A DNA stretch of 24,447 nt from Pirellulales bacterium (GCA_025924495.1 JAICIG010000054.1:1-24447), one strand, 5' to 3'. Shown: positions 7,719 to 17,294, counted from the first letter of the stretch. Numbers and translations are program-made. Notes: a model not told the origin generated them from the sequence alone.

Positions 7719-10700
7719 ATGCCCAATCACCATGTCTGTTCTCGCTGCGGAGCCAAGTTACCGGCGAATTCCCCGCTCGGCGCGTGCCCTCGCTGTTTGC
7801 TGACCTTGGGGCTGGAGAGCGACGCTTCGGGCGAACTCGTTTCGGCCGCCGGCGCCGGTCGGGGCGCGGCCGTGGGCGGAAAAGCTGCCTTTCTTCCTTC
7901 CCGCTCGGCCGCAGTGCAATCACCCGCCTCGGGCGTGTTGCTGAATCTTGCCGAGACGATGGGCCATGTTCCCTGCGTGTTATTGCGCGACGGGCCCGGC
8001 GAGGAAATGCGTCCGGTTCGTCCGGGCTCCGATGAAATGCCCAACGTGGCAGGAGGCGCCGGCCGTTACCAGTTGCTGGGTGAAATCGCACGCGGCGGAA
8101 TCGGCGCGGTGCTCAAAGGACGCGACGTGGATCTCGGCCGTGACCTGGCCGTTAAAGTGCTCTTGGAAAAACATCGTGACAATCCCGAAATGGTCCGCCG
8201 CTTTGTCGAAGAGGCGCAGATCGGCGGGCAGCTTCAGCACCCGGGGATTGTGCCGGTTTACGAGATCGGTCAGTTTTCGGATCGCCGGTTGTACATTGCA
8301 ATGAAGCTGGTCAAAGGCCGGACGCTGGCGGCGTTGCTGCACGCTCGGCGGAGTCCGGCCGACGACCGATCGCGTTTCTTGTCGATCTTCGAACAAGTCT
8401 GCCAGACGATGGCGTACGCGCACGCGCGAGGCGTCATTCACCGCGATTTAAAGCCGTCGAACGTGATGGTCGGCAATTTCGGGGAAGTCCAAGTGATGGA
8501 TTGGGGCCTGGCCAAAGTTCTCGATCAGGGCGGTGCGGTCGACGATGAGCAGTCGTCGCACTCGCGTGAGGACACTAGCGCCATCCGCACCATGCGCAGC
8601 GGCACGGACGCCGGCGAATCACGAGCCGGCTCGGTCGTGGGCACGCCGGCATACATGGCGCCAGAGCAAGCTCGCGGCGAACTGGCGACCGTCGACGAGC
8701 GCGCCGACGTGTTTGGACTTGGTTCGATTCTCTGTGAGATGCTTACGGGACAACCGGCCTATCTTGGCAAGTCGGAGGTCGATCTTTGTCGCTGGGCAGA
8801 GCATGGAGACCTTGCGGAAACGTTTGCCCGACTCGACGCCTGCGGAGCGGATGCCGAGTTGATTGCCCTTGCACGGTCATGCCTGGCCGCTTCGCCGGCC
8901 GATCGGCCGCGCGACGCCGGCATGGTATGTGCATCTTTGAGCGCCTATCTGTCGGGAGTACAACAAAGGCTGCGCGCACCCGAGTTGGCCGAGGCCGAAG
9001 CCAACGCCCGTGTGGCGGAAGAGCGCAAGCGGCGTCTTCTGACTCTCGGATTGACCATGTCCATGGTCGTCATTGCGGTTCTGGGCGCCGGCGGTTGGGC
9101 CTGGATTGCCAACGAGCGAGCGGTCCGCCGCCAGGTCGCAGATCGTGAATTCGAGACGGCCTACGACGAAGCCTTGATGTTACGCGCACAGGCGCGCTCG
9201 GCGCCGGCTGACGATGCATCGAAATGGATCGAAGCCGCTGAATCGGCCAAGCGGGCCAAAGCGATCGCTGCGCGCGGCGAGGGTGCGGCAGAACTGCGCG
9301 ATCGGGCGGAATCGCTGCTGACGACCGTCATCCACGAGCAGCGCAACGAAAAGGCGAGGCTGGAAGATCGCCGAATGGTGGAACGACTCGCCGAGATTCA
9401 TGCCGACTTTGCCGTTCATTTGGATCGGGCCAAGACAGAGGCGGAATATGCCGCGGCATTCCGCGACTATGGGATCGACCTGGATTCGCTTGATACCGAA
9501 GAGGCCGGTCGACTCATCGCGGCACGTCCGACCGCGGTGGAGCTGGCTGGCGCTCTCGATCAGTGGGCATCGTTCCGGCGGGGGCCGTCGCCCGATATTT
9601 CGGGCGCCCGCAGCCTTGTCGCCATCGCTAAAACGGCCGACCCCGATCCCTGGCGCAATCGACTTCGCGACGCTTTGAGCGATCGGAAGCGGGCGCCCGA
9701 AGTCCTGAAGGAGCTTGCAGCTTCGGCCGAGGTGGAGAAACTGTCTACCGCCAGCGTCACTCGTCTGGCCAGCGCATTATCGTGGTCCGGCGATCGAGAC
9801 CTGGCGATTACATTGCTTCGCGGCGCGCAGCGCGCACATCCAGACGACTTTTGGATCAATAGCGATCTTGCGCATCAGTTGGCAAGGACCGGCCAGTTTG
9901 ACGACGCGGCCCGTTATTATTCGGCTGCCGTCGCCATCCGGCCGCGCAGCGCCTTCGCCGTTCGCTCGTTGGCCAACGCGTTGCGAGATGCAGGCCGGCT
10001 CGAAGATGCCGCTGCCATGTTCCGCGAATCGCTGCGTCTCAAACCCGACGACGCTCATGCGCGTGTCGATCTCGGCACGGTGCTCATGAGTCTAGGCAAA
10101 CGAGATGAAGCCTTGGCAGAATTTGTCCAGGCAAAGCGATTGGAGCCTGACAATGGAATGGTTCGCATGGCAATCGCCGACTCGCTTGCCGGAAGCGGGC
10201 AGTGGAACGAGGCGATTCAAGAGCTCCGAGACGCGGTCGCTCATGAACCGCAGCTAAGGCGGCGCCGCGGGCATCACTGGCCGAAATGGATGCTGCTCGA
10301 CAAGCTTGGCGTACTGCTCTTTAAGACGGGGCAGGTTGACGATGCCGTCGCGGCGCTGCGAGAAGCAATCGAATTGGCCCCCGATTTTGCACCGGCCCAC
10401 AATAACTTGGGCCGAGCTTTGTTGGCAAAGGACGAACTATCGGCGGCGCTGGAATCATTCCGGCGAGCACATTACCTCAGTGCGTCTGACAAGCGATGGC
10501 ATCATCCCTTTGACGACATGGTCGAAGATGTGGAGAGACGGATTGCGCTCGACGCGCGATTGCCGGCGGTGTTGCGCGGAGATGATACGCCGGCCGATGC
10601 AGATGAGCGCGCCGAGTTTGCTCGTCTTTGCGCCAGCAAAAGGCTGTTCGCCGCATCGGCGCGACTTTGGAGCGAGGCCTTTACCGAGCGGCCCGATCTG

Positions 10701-11162
10701 GCGGATGACTTAAAAGCGGGCAATCGCTTTGCCGCTGCATGTTCGGCCGCGATGGCGGGTTGCGGACATGGGCGTGACGAGCCGCTCCCGGACGAGACCG
10801 CTCGCCGCCAATGGAGAGAGCAAGCGCGCCAGTGGCTTGAGGCGGATCTGGCCGCATATCGCACGCTCGTGGAAAGCGGCACTCCGGCAGAACGCGCCTT
10901 GCCGCCAAAACAACTTGGGCTCTGGCGGGTCGTGCCTGAACTGGCTGACCTTCGCAATCCAGGCGCCATCGGGCAACTCTCCGATGCCGAGCGACAGGTT
11001 TGGCGCGAATTGTGGGCTCGGGCAAACCAGCTCTACGATTTGAGTAGCGTTACGCCCCATGTTATGCCCGCCACAATGCACACGCCGCCGGGACCACCGC
11101 TAGGTCGCGCCGGGCCGCTCGGCCAACGTCCCCCTCAGGGCGCTCGCAAAAGAGAAAGGTAG
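7719..11162 (+). CDS. Ser/Thr protein kinase with zinc ribbon, TM helix and TPR repeats
   Basis: A 1147-residue PknB-type kinase. C7-x2-C10...C23-x2-C26 forms an N-terminal zinc ribbon. The kinase domain covers about 117-410: YQLLGEIARGGIGAVLKG (Gly loop), K146 in LAVKVL, HRDLKPSN (241-248), and DWG at 261-263 in place of DFG, a common planctomycete variant. A long Ser/Thr-rich activation segment precedes GTPAYMAPEQARG. A single TM helix lies at about 441-463, preceded by an Ala/Glu-rich linker and followed by coiled-coil-like sequence. TPR repeats run from about 685 to 920, then a C-terminal region with the N..AACSAAMAG.G and ADL-type motifs frequent in these kinases. The likely role is a transmembrane signalling kinase with an extracytoplasmic or periplasmic protein-binding TPR array, working with the upstream sigma factor. 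Catalytic residues are intact. Ligand and substrates are unknown. Confidence 0.95.
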   Translation: MPNHHVCSRCGAKLPANSPLGACPRCLLTLGLESDASGELVSAAGAGRGAAVGGKAAFLPSRSAAVQSPASGVLLNLAETMGHVPCVLLRDGPGEEMRPVRPGSDEMPNVAGGAGRYQLLGEIARGGIGAVLKGRDVDLGRDLAVKVLLEKHRDNPEMVRRFVEEAQIGGQLQHPGIVPVYEIGQFSDRRLYIAMKLVKGRTLAALLHARRSPADDRSRFLSIFEQVCQTMAYAHARGVIHRDLKPSNVMVGNFGEVQVMDWGLAKVLDQGGAVDDEQSSHSREDTSAIRTMRSGTDAGESRAGSVVGTPAYMAPEQARGELATVDERADVFGLGSILCEMLTGQPAYLGKSEVDLCRWAEHGDLAETFARLDACGADAELIALARSCLAASPADRPRDAGMVCASLSAYLSGVQQRLRAPELAEAEANARVAEERKRRLLTLGLTMSMVVIAVLGAGGWAWIANERAVRRQVADREFETAYDEALMLRAQARSAPADDASKWIEAAESAKRAKAIAARGEGAAELRDRAESLLTTVIHEQRNEKARLEDRRMVERLAEIHADFAVHLDRAKTEAEYAAAFRDYGIDLDSLDTEEAGRLIAARPTAVELAGALDQWASFRRGPSPDISGARSLVAIAKTADPDPWRNRLRDALSDRKRAPEVLKELAASAEVEKLSTASVTRLASALSWSGDRDLAITLLRGAQRAHPDDFWINSDLAHQLARTGQFDDAARYYSAAVAIRPRSAFAVRSLANALRDAGRLEDAAAMFRESLRLKPDDAHARVDLGTVLMSLGKRDEALAEFVQAKRLEPDNGMVRMAIADSLAGSGQWNEAIQELRDAVAHEPQLRRRRGHHWPKWMLLDKLGVLLFKTGQVDDAVAALREAIELAPDFAPAHNNLGRALLAKDELSAALESFRRAHYLSASDKRWHHPFDDMVEDVERRIALDARLPAVLRGDDTPADADERAEFARLCASKRLFAASARLWSEAFTERPDLADDLKAGNRFAAACSAAMAGCGHGRDEPLPDETARRQWREQARQWLEADLAAYRTLVESGTPAERALPPKQLGLWRVVPELADLRNPGAIGQLSDAERQVWRELWARANQLYDLSSVTPHVMPATMHTPPGPPLGRAGPLGQRPPQGARKRER

Positions 11163-11352
11163 CTCTCCAGGCTTCCGCCGGGTTGGACCCAGTTGTTCGA
11201 CGCGCAAGGCCGCGCTAGCGTCCTTTCCATGCGCTCAGGCCAGCTGGGCCATTCAACGACTTATGGCTGCAGGTCATGAGCATCCTTTGGGCGCCGCTGT
11301 TCGCGCCGACCCGAGTGCAAGCATGCACGCTGTTGCCGCTACGTTCGGCCCC

Positions 11353-11375
11353 CCGGCCAAATAGCGGCCGGTTTT
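11353..11375 (+). terminator. Candidate intrinsic terminator after the kinase gene
   Basis: CCGGCC, a 7-nt loop and GGCCGG form a GC-rich 6-bp stem followed directly by TTTT. It lies about 190 nt downstream of the kinase stop codon. The stem and T-run are seen directly; the T-run is short. Confidence 0.45.
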
Positions 11376-11619
11376 CGCACGATTGTTAAGCACTGACGCC
11401 CTGCATCATCACATTCGCGGTCATGTCGAAGCCGGGGCAAATATGCATCGCCCGGCAGAAAAAATTGCGCGCCGATGTAACGCTTGCGCGCCGCCGCTTG
11501 ATTAGGAGGTAGCAGACGCCAGGAACGGTCTGCGGCGCTCGCTGGACGAATGAGTACCCGTCCGGCGGAGCGCCTGTTGGTCCAATCATTTCCTAACGAA
11601 ACAGAGAAGGACAATACGC

Positions 11620-11838
11620 TTGAAACCCCTCCTGATTGCCATCGTGCTCTACACCGCGACCTATGTCGGATCCGCATGGATCGGCGATAGCGACCAAAAC
11701 GACTTCTTTCGAGATTATTGGGAAAAGCGTCACTGCGCGGTCGTTTTGAGCCCGGCTACTCGGCGAACTCGCTACGATCATGCAAGGCCGCCGATCGACA
11801 TGAGCTCCGCGGAATCGGTCCAGGGAACAGTGCGGTGA
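11620..11838 (+). CDS. Possible small membrane/secreted protein, hypothetical
   Basis: A 72-codon ORF with a TTG start and a good SD (AGAAGGA about 9 nt upstream). The first 19 residues, MKPLLIAIVLYTATYVGSA, look like a signal peptide or membrane anchor, followed by a polar segment with FFRDYWEKRHCAVV. The second half (SPATRRTRYDHARPP onward) is low in protein character, which suggests either a very short real gene or a decayed one. No family recognised. The favourable points are the SD and the hydrophobic N-terminus; the start codon is weak and there is no supporting neighbour. Confidence 0.3.
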   Translation: MKPLLIAIVLYTATYVGSAWIGDSDQNDFFRDYWEKRHCAVVLSPATRRTRYDHARPPIDMSSAESVQGTVR

Positions 11839-11945
11839 AACTGCCCGCGCCCGAAAGCCATATTCGCGAAATCGATGCCAGATCAACCAGGCATTGATGA
11901 CGGGGCAGCGATGCATGCAAAGAGATGCATGGCGGCGAGCGGAAG

Positions 11946-12173
11946 TCACATCAAGTCAATGTCGGAACCGGCAACTAGCCGCGCAAGCTCTTCGCAGGTT
12001 ACGCCTGGAATTCGCACGAAGAACATCTTGCTGCTCAGGTCAAGACCGACCGAGGCCGGGCGGCCCTGCTCGCCGAACCATTTGCACAATCGGTGAGCGT
12101 CATACTTGACGGGAATTCGGCCCAGCGTCAGCCCGCCCTCTTCTTGCACGACGCAAGCTCGAACAGAAATCAT
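11946..12173 (-). CDS. Possible small hypothetical protein
   Basis: A 75-residue reading frame on the minus strand from the ATG at 12173; in-frame GTG codons at 12179 and 12182 are alternatives. A GGAAAG lies about 10 nt before the ATG. The translation has an ordinary soluble-protein composition, with segments such as VRACVVQEEGGLTLGRIPV and GVTCEELARLVAGSDIDLM that could form a small alpha/beta fold. I recognise no family. It stands alone in a region otherwise without genes, so it could be a chance frame or a fragment of a larger lost gene. Confidence 0.3.
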   Translation of the reverse strand: MISVRACVVQEEGGLTLGRIPVKYDAHRLCKWFGEQGRPASVGLDLSSKMFFVRIPGVTCEELARLVAGSDIDLM

Positions 12174-12664
12174 ATTCACCACGCTTTCCGATTCACGAAT
12201 GCCGGGCTAAGCGACGACTTGGCGACGCGGCAAACGACAGCCGCCCTGATTATCTGCAACCCATAAGACCATTGAGTCGCAGGCTAAGGCATTGTTAGCG
12301 TTCTCCTTGATCTCAGTGCGGAGCGGCAATGGCGGGTTACAATGCAACTTGCGGGGCCGCCCGTAGTTTTTCCGATTCTGCGACACTGACCTGCCGAATG
12401 GCATAGCTGTCGCCAGGCCATTTGGAGCTCGAAGCGGATTTCGGACGCTTTTGCAAGTGCTACTTTGCAACTTGGAAAGCATCTCCGTCCGAGCCAGCCT
12501 GCAGGGTTAGACCTTTTCATTTATGCGCACGTGGAAGTTGCCTTCCCAAGCCAGCCGGGCGGTAGCCTGCGAAAAACGAGGCAGTACCCTTGCGCGCCGT
12601 CGTGCACGGCCGTCTTTGCGGCCGACAAGAGCGAATCAAATCAGGGTTGCATTTAATCGGATCA

Positions 12665-13065
12665 TCGAAGGTGGTCAACGCCGCGCGGTATCCGGGAGAA
12701 CTGGCCGACTGGCTAGCCAACTTGGCGACTCGCAGGGGGGGAATCGCGTCCTTGCCGGCCCGGATGCGGATGCCAGGCGCCCGGCTTGAAGCGCCGTCGA
12801 AGTTGGCCAACTTAATGTGACCGCCTTGGAAAACGTTGCTCCGCAATCGCCAGATGTGGATTGGGCATCGAAGTTGGCCAAGTTCGATTGGCTATCTTCG
12901 GAGGTGGGCATCTTGGCATCGGAGACTGGCTTGCCGCGATTGGTTGCAGCCCGCGGAGATGCAGAACCAACGAGTTCTGACCGGAACGTGCCCCAAGCGA
13001 ACCGACAAAAAACGGGCTCTTCTTGCCGCAACTCGAGCTGCCCGCGCCCAAGATGGCCACGTTCG
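12665..13065. repeat. Dispersed degenerate repeats centred on TTGGCCAA
   Basis: Four related copies are present: TCGAAGGTGGTCAAC at 12665, TCGAAGTTGGCCAACTT at 12797, TCGAAGTTGGCCAAGTTCGA at 12868 and AAGATGGCCACGTTCG at 13050. Copy 2 contains a perfect 14-bp palindrome (12800-12813). Copy 3 is a 20-bp near-palindrome with one mismatched pair. GCCAACTTGGC, itself a dyad, occurs at 12716-12726. Spacings are irregular (132, 71 and about 180 nt). They may be protein-binding sites or the remains of a repeated coding element. Confidence 0.5.
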
Positions 13066-13189
13066 CATGGATGCTTTGGCCATGTTGGCGGCTGCAGTTG
13101 GCGGAGTTTGACAGTGTTTCCGCCCTCGGCCATGCTGTAAGGTCTTAACGGCTCTGTTTGCGGCCAAGTTGCACAGGTAAGGCGGAATC

Positions 13190-16100
13190 ATGCGGTTGCT
13201 CCTCCATGTTACTGGTTGTGGTCTGGCGTGGCTGACGACTGTGTATTTAGGCATGCCGAGCGTCGCGAAGGCTGCTGATCCTGTTGCCCAGCGCGTCACC
13301 CAGGGCGTACTGCCGGCCGATGAAAAAGGCCGGCCCCTAAATTTCGATTTCGAGACGGGCAGGCTCAAGGACTGGCGGGCCGAAGGCAAGGCGTTTGACC
13401 GGCAGCCGATCGAGGGAGATACGGTACGCTCGCGGCGCGGCGACATGAGCAGCCAGCATGCCGGTCGCTTCTGGATCGGCACGTATGAACGGCAAGGAGA
13501 CGCGCCGCAAGGTACGCTGACTTCAGTCGCCTTTGCAGTGACCCACCCGTTCGCCAGTTTTCTGGTGGCCGGCGGCCCGCATCCGGAAACCCGCGTCGAG
13601 TTGGTCCGTGAGGACAATGGCCAGGTAATCTTTCGCACCAGCGGCGATGAAACCGAAATCCTCAAGCCAGTGGCGGTCGATTTGCAGCCGCACCAGGGCA
13701 AAAAGATTTTGATTCGCCTCGTCGACCAGCACAGCGGCGGGTGGGGCCATATCAACTTTGACGATTTCCGTTTACATCAGACCAAGCCTAATTTTCCGCA
13801 GCGCAACGCCGACAGCGCCGCCGATGTTTACCAGCATGCCGGGCTGGGCCCCGAAGAAGCCGCCGCGGCCATGACCGTGCCCGACGGGTTCAAGGTGACC
13901 CTGTTCGCTGGCGAACCCGACGTGCAGCAACCGATCGCCCAGGCGATCGACGACCGCGGCCGGTTATGGGTGGCGGAGGCCTATTCGTACCCATTCCATG
14001 TGCCCGTCGAGCAAGCCCGCGACCGGATTTTGATTTTCGAAGACGGTGACGGCGATGGCCGTTTTGATAAGCGCAAAGTATTTGCGGAGAAATTGAATCT
14101 TGTTAGCGGATTGGAGGTCGGATTTGGCGGCGTGTGGGTTGGCATGGCGCCGAACTTGTTGTTCATTCCCGACCGTGATGGCGACGACGTACCCGACGGT
14201 CCAGCGGAAGTGCTGCTCGACGGCTGGGGCTTTCAAGATACGCACGAAACGCTGAACTCGTTTATTTGGGGCCCCGATGGCTGGCTCTACGGCTGTCACG
14301 GGGTGTTCACGCACTCGCACGTGGGGAAGCCAGGCACTCCGGAGGAGAAACGCACGCCGATTAACGCGGGCATCTGGCGCTACCATCCGACGAAGCACGA
14401 GTTCGAAGTTTTCGCTCACGGCACGAGCAACCCTTGGGGCTTCGATTTCAACGACCAGGGCCAAGGCTTTTTGACCGCCTGTGTCATTCCACACCTGTAT
14501 CACGTCATTCAAGGGGGCCGTTACCAGCGGCAAGCAGGCCAGCATTTCAACCCCTATACCTACAGCGATATTCAGACCATCGCCGTGCACCGCCACTGGA
14601 TCGGCGCCACGCCCCACTCAGGCAACAACCGTTCAGACGCGGCTGGCGGAGGCCATGCCCACGCCGGCGCGATGATTTATCTCGGCGGCAGTTGGCCCGA
14701 GAAGCATCGCAACCAGATCTTCATGAACAACATTCACGGCGCCCGGCTGAATGAAGACCTACTTGCGCCAAAAGGCTCCGGCTATGTCGGCGATCGCGCG
14801 CCTGACTTTCTGCTGGCTAACGACGCCTGGTCGCAGATTTTGAATTTGCAGTACGGTCCCGACGGGCAGATGTACATGATCGACTGGTACGACAAAAACC
14901 AATGCCACCATGGCAATGCGCCGGGCCACGATCGGACGAACGGTCGTATCTTCAAAGTCAGCTATCACAGCGCGAAGCCGTCGCAGGTCGATCTGAAAAA
15001 GAAATCCGACGCGGAACTGATCGAACTACTGCTGGAAAAGAATGACTGGTATGTGCGCCATGCGCGGCGGATATTGCAGGAGCGCGGAGCGAATGCCAAG
15101 CTGCATGAAAGCCTGGCCAAGCTTGCCTTCGAGCATGCCGACGAAACCCGGCGTTTGCGCGGTCTTTGGGCCTTGCATGCGGCGGGCGGATTGACTGAAG
15201 CGGACATTGCTCGCGGGCTAGCCAACGACAGCCCTTACGTCCGGGCATGGACGATTCAGTTGGCTCTAGAGAATCAGCGGCCTTCGGACGACGTGCTGGC
15301 GAAGCTGAAACAATTGGCCGAGCACGATGTCTCGCCGGTCGTACGGCTGTATCTGGCGTCGGCGGCTGATCGATTGAGTTTGGCTCAACGTCTGCCGATC
15401 ATCACGGCCTTGTTAAAGCATGACGAAGATGCCGGCGATCACAACTTGCCGCTGATGTATTGGTATGCCGCCGAGCCTTTAGCCGCAGCGGACCCGGCGG
15501 CGGGAATGAAGTTGGTCGAGTCGGCCCAAGTTCCGCTCGTAAAACAGTACCTGATTCGGCGGTTGTCGCAATTGGCCACGCCCGAGGCGGTGGCTTTGCT
15601 CGCGGACAAGCTAGTGCGCACGGACGACGCGGCAGCGCAACTGGCGATGCTCAAGGAGATCAACGAGGGGCTCAAGGGAACGCGACAGTTGCCCATGCCG
15701 GAAACGTGGCGAAAAACGTACGACAAGCTGATGAAGAGCGGCCAGGGCGAGATCCGCAGCCAGACGTTGGCGCTGGCCCTGACGTTCCGAGATCCGGCTG
15801 CATTCGCACCCGCGCGACAACTGGTTTTAGACGCAGCACTTGCCGGCCCGCTACGCGAAGAAGCATTGGCAGCGCTCGTCAAAGCGCGCGATTCGGAATT
15901 GCCGCCGGTTTTGGCGCAGTTGCTGAACGATCGAGCATTGCGCCGCGCCGCGCTGCGCAGCCTGGCGGCTTACGAGGACGCACAAACGCCGCAAGTGGTC
16001 CTTGCTCTGTATTCGCAGTTCAACGCCGACGAGAAACGAGATGCATTGGCTACCTTGGCTTCTCGCGTCGAATATGCTCAGGCTTTGTTGACAGCGGTCG

Positions 16101-17263
16101 CGGAAAAGCGAGTGCCGGCAACGGACCTGCCGGCCGATCTGATTCGGCAGCTGCGGAACTTGAAGAACGATGATCTGAACAAGCGGATCGTTGAGGTGTG
16201 GGGCGCCGTCAACGATACGCCGGCGGAACGGCTGAAGCTGATCGCTCAATACAAACGGATGCTGAGTCAACCGCCTGAGCAGCCGGCCGACGTGGCGCTC
16301 GGTCGGGCGATCTTTGCCAAGACTTGCCAGCAGTGCCACACGTTATTTGGCATCGGCGGCAAGGTGGGTCCCGAGCTGACCGGCTCGAACCGCGCCAATC
16401 TCGATTACATTCTTTCGAACATGATCGATCCCAGCGCCGTGATCGGCAAAGATTATCAGGCCACCATTATTCAGACCGCCGATGGTCGCACGCTCACCGG
16501 AATTGTGCGCAGCGAAGACCAAAACGCGCTCACGTTGGCCACTGCCACCGAGACGGTCACGATCCCCAAGGCCGAGATCGATGAGCGCGAATTGAGCGCG
16601 AAGTCGATGATGCCCGATGATCAGCTCAAACCGTTCTCCGATCACGAAGTGCGTTCTCTCGTCGCATACCTCGCCAGTCCGCAGCAAACGCCGATTTTGG
16701 CTTCGGTCGAAACCGCTGGTGCTTTGTTCAATGGCCGCGACCTGACAGGCTGGCAAGGCAATGCAGAGCTATGGAGCGTGGAGAACGGCGAGATCGTTGG
16801 CAAAACGGCCGGCCTTGCCCGTAACGAGTTCTTGCGCAGCGAGCTGGCAGCCGCTGACTTCCGCCTTACCCTGGAAGTAAGACTAGTAAAAAACCAAGGC
16901 AATAGCGGCGTGCAATTCCGCAGCGAACCGCTCGCCGAAGGCGAAGTGAAAGGTTATCAGGCCGACATTGGGGTAGGCTGGTGGGGAAAACTTTACGAAG
17001 AACACGGCCGCGGCCTGCTGCGGGATCGCTCGGGCGAATCGCACGTCAAGCCGGACGAGTGGAACACCTATGAAATCATCGCCGTTGGCGACAAGCTTGT
17101 CACCAAAATCAATGGTCAGACGTGTGTCGACTTGGAGGATGCCGATGGCGCCCGGCACGGCATCTTCGCCTTTCAGTTGCATTCCGGCGGAGCGACCGAA
17201 GTGCGGTTCCGCAATTTGAAACTGCAGTTGATTCCCGAAGCAGCCGAGACGACAGGCCGCTAG
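13190..17263 (+). CDS. Secreted PVC-type dehydrogenase / HEAT / heme-c / DUF1080 fusion
   Basis: A 1357-residue exported multidomain protein. A signal peptide covers residues 1-28 (cleavage near SVAKA|AD). Residues about 45-205 resemble the non-catalytic module found in GH32/levanase-type proteins (LNFDFETGRLKDWRAEG, then GGWGHINFDDFRL). From about 225 (VPDGFKVTLFAGEPDVQQPI, then DDRGRLWVAEAYSYP) to about 620 is the TIGR02604 putative membrane-bound dehydrogenase beta-propeller. HEAT-like helices fill about 620-1020. A TIGR02603 heme-binding domain carries C1046-QQ-C1049-H1050 with GPELTGSNRANLDYIL after it. Residues about 1175-1350 are DUF1080 (3-keto-disaccharide hydrolase-like: LFNGRDLTGWQG...NSGVQFRS). 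Such proteins are thought to oxidise sugars extracytoplasmically and to pass electrons to heme c; the DUF1080 part suggests 3-keto-glycosides. Probably first gene of the unit with the ADH and kinase genes. The start is the ATG preceded by AAGGCGG. Confidence 0.95.
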   Translation: MRLLLHVTGCGLAWLTTVYLGMPSVAKAADPVAQRVTQGVLPADEKGRPLNFDFETGRLKDWRAEGKAFDRQPIEGDTVRSRRGDMSSQHAGRFWIGTYERQGDAPQGTLTSVAFAVTHPFASFLVAGGPHPETRVELVREDNGQVIFRTSGDETEILKPVAVDLQPHQGKKILIRLVDQHSGGWGHINFDDFRLHQTKPNFPQRNADSAADVYQHAGLGPEEAAAAMTVPDGFKVTLFAGEPDVQQPIAQAIDDRGRLWVAEAYSYPFHVPVEQARDRILIFEDGDGDGRFDKRKVFAEKLNLVSGLEVGFGGVWVGMAPNLLFIPDRDGDDVPDGPAEVLLDGWGFQDTHETLNSFIWGPDGWLYGCHGVFTHSHVGKPGTPEEKRTPINAGIWRYHPTKHEFEVFAHGTSNPWGFDFNDQGQGFLTACVIPHLYHVIQGGRYQRQAGQHFNPYTYSDIQTIAVHRHWIGATPHSGNNRSDAAGGGHAHAGAMIYLGGSWPEKHRNQIFMNNIHGARLNEDLLAPKGSGYVGDRAPDFLLANDAWSQILNLQYGPDGQMYMIDWYDKNQCHHGNAPGHDRTNGRIFKVSYHSAKPSQVDLKKKSDAELIELLLEKNDWYVRHARRILQERGANAKLHESLAKLAFEHADETRRLRGLWALHAAGGLTEADIARGLANDSPYVRAWTIQLALENQRPSDDVLAKLKQLAEHDVSPVVRLYLASAADRLSLAQRLPIITALLKHDEDAGDHNLPLMYWYAAEPLAAADPAAGMKLVESAQVPLVKQYLIRRLSQLATPEAVALLADKLVRTDDAAAQLAMLKEINEGLKGTRQLPMPETWRKTYDKLMKSGQGEIRSQTLALALTFRDPAAFAPARQLVLDAALAGPLREEALAALVKARDSELPPVLAQLLNDRALRRAALRSLAAYEDAQTPQVVLALYSQFNADEKRDALATLASRVEYAQALLTAVAEKRVPATDLPADLIRQLRNLKNDDLNKRIVEVWGAVNDTPAERLKLIAQYKRMLSQPPEQPADVALGRAIFAKTCQQCHTLFGIGGKVGPELTGSNRANLDYILSNMIDPSAVIGKDYQATIIQTADGRTLTGIVRSEDQNALTLATATETVTIPKAEIDERELSAKSMMPDDQLKPFSDHEVRSLVAYLASPQQTPILASVETAGALFNGRDLTGWQGNAELWSVENGEIVGKTAGLARNEFLRSELAAADFRLTLEVRLVKNQGNSGVQFRSEPLAEGEVKGYQADIGVGWWGKLYEEHGRGLLRDRSGESHVKPDEWNTYEIIAVGDKLVTKINGQTCVDLEDADGARHGIFAFQLHSGGATEVRFRNLKLQLIPEAAETTGR

Positions 17264-17294
17264 CGGCTCGCCAGAATCCAGTCGCGATGGTCTA

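Larger units (their letters stand above)
11163..13189. other. About 2 kb with no convincing gene; possible decayed sequence
   Basis: This is the longest unassigned stretch in an otherwise dense window, lying between the kinase gene and the secreted dehydrogenase gene. Open frames of 60-150 codons occur on both strands but conflict with one another, change frame, and lack recognisable domains. The region holds the candidate terminator at 11353-11375, two low-confidence small ORFs (11620-11838 and 11946-12173), a short direct repeat of GATGCATG around 11909-11930, and a cluster of TTGGCCAA-centred repeats from 12665 to 13065. The last part must also contain the promoter of the dehydrogenase gene. 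Pseudogene remnants or a non-coding RNA are possible, and neither can be shown from sequence alone. Confidence 0.55.

Noticed and set aside
12868..12890. tRNA T-arm-like sequence around GTTCGATTGG
   Set aside because: The stem does not pair in the canonical register and no acceptor or anticodon arm is present.
12675..13133. 152-aa minus-strand frame in the gene desert
   Set aside because: Conflicts with plus-strand frames, no SD, low-complexity composition and no family; kept only as part of the unassigned region.
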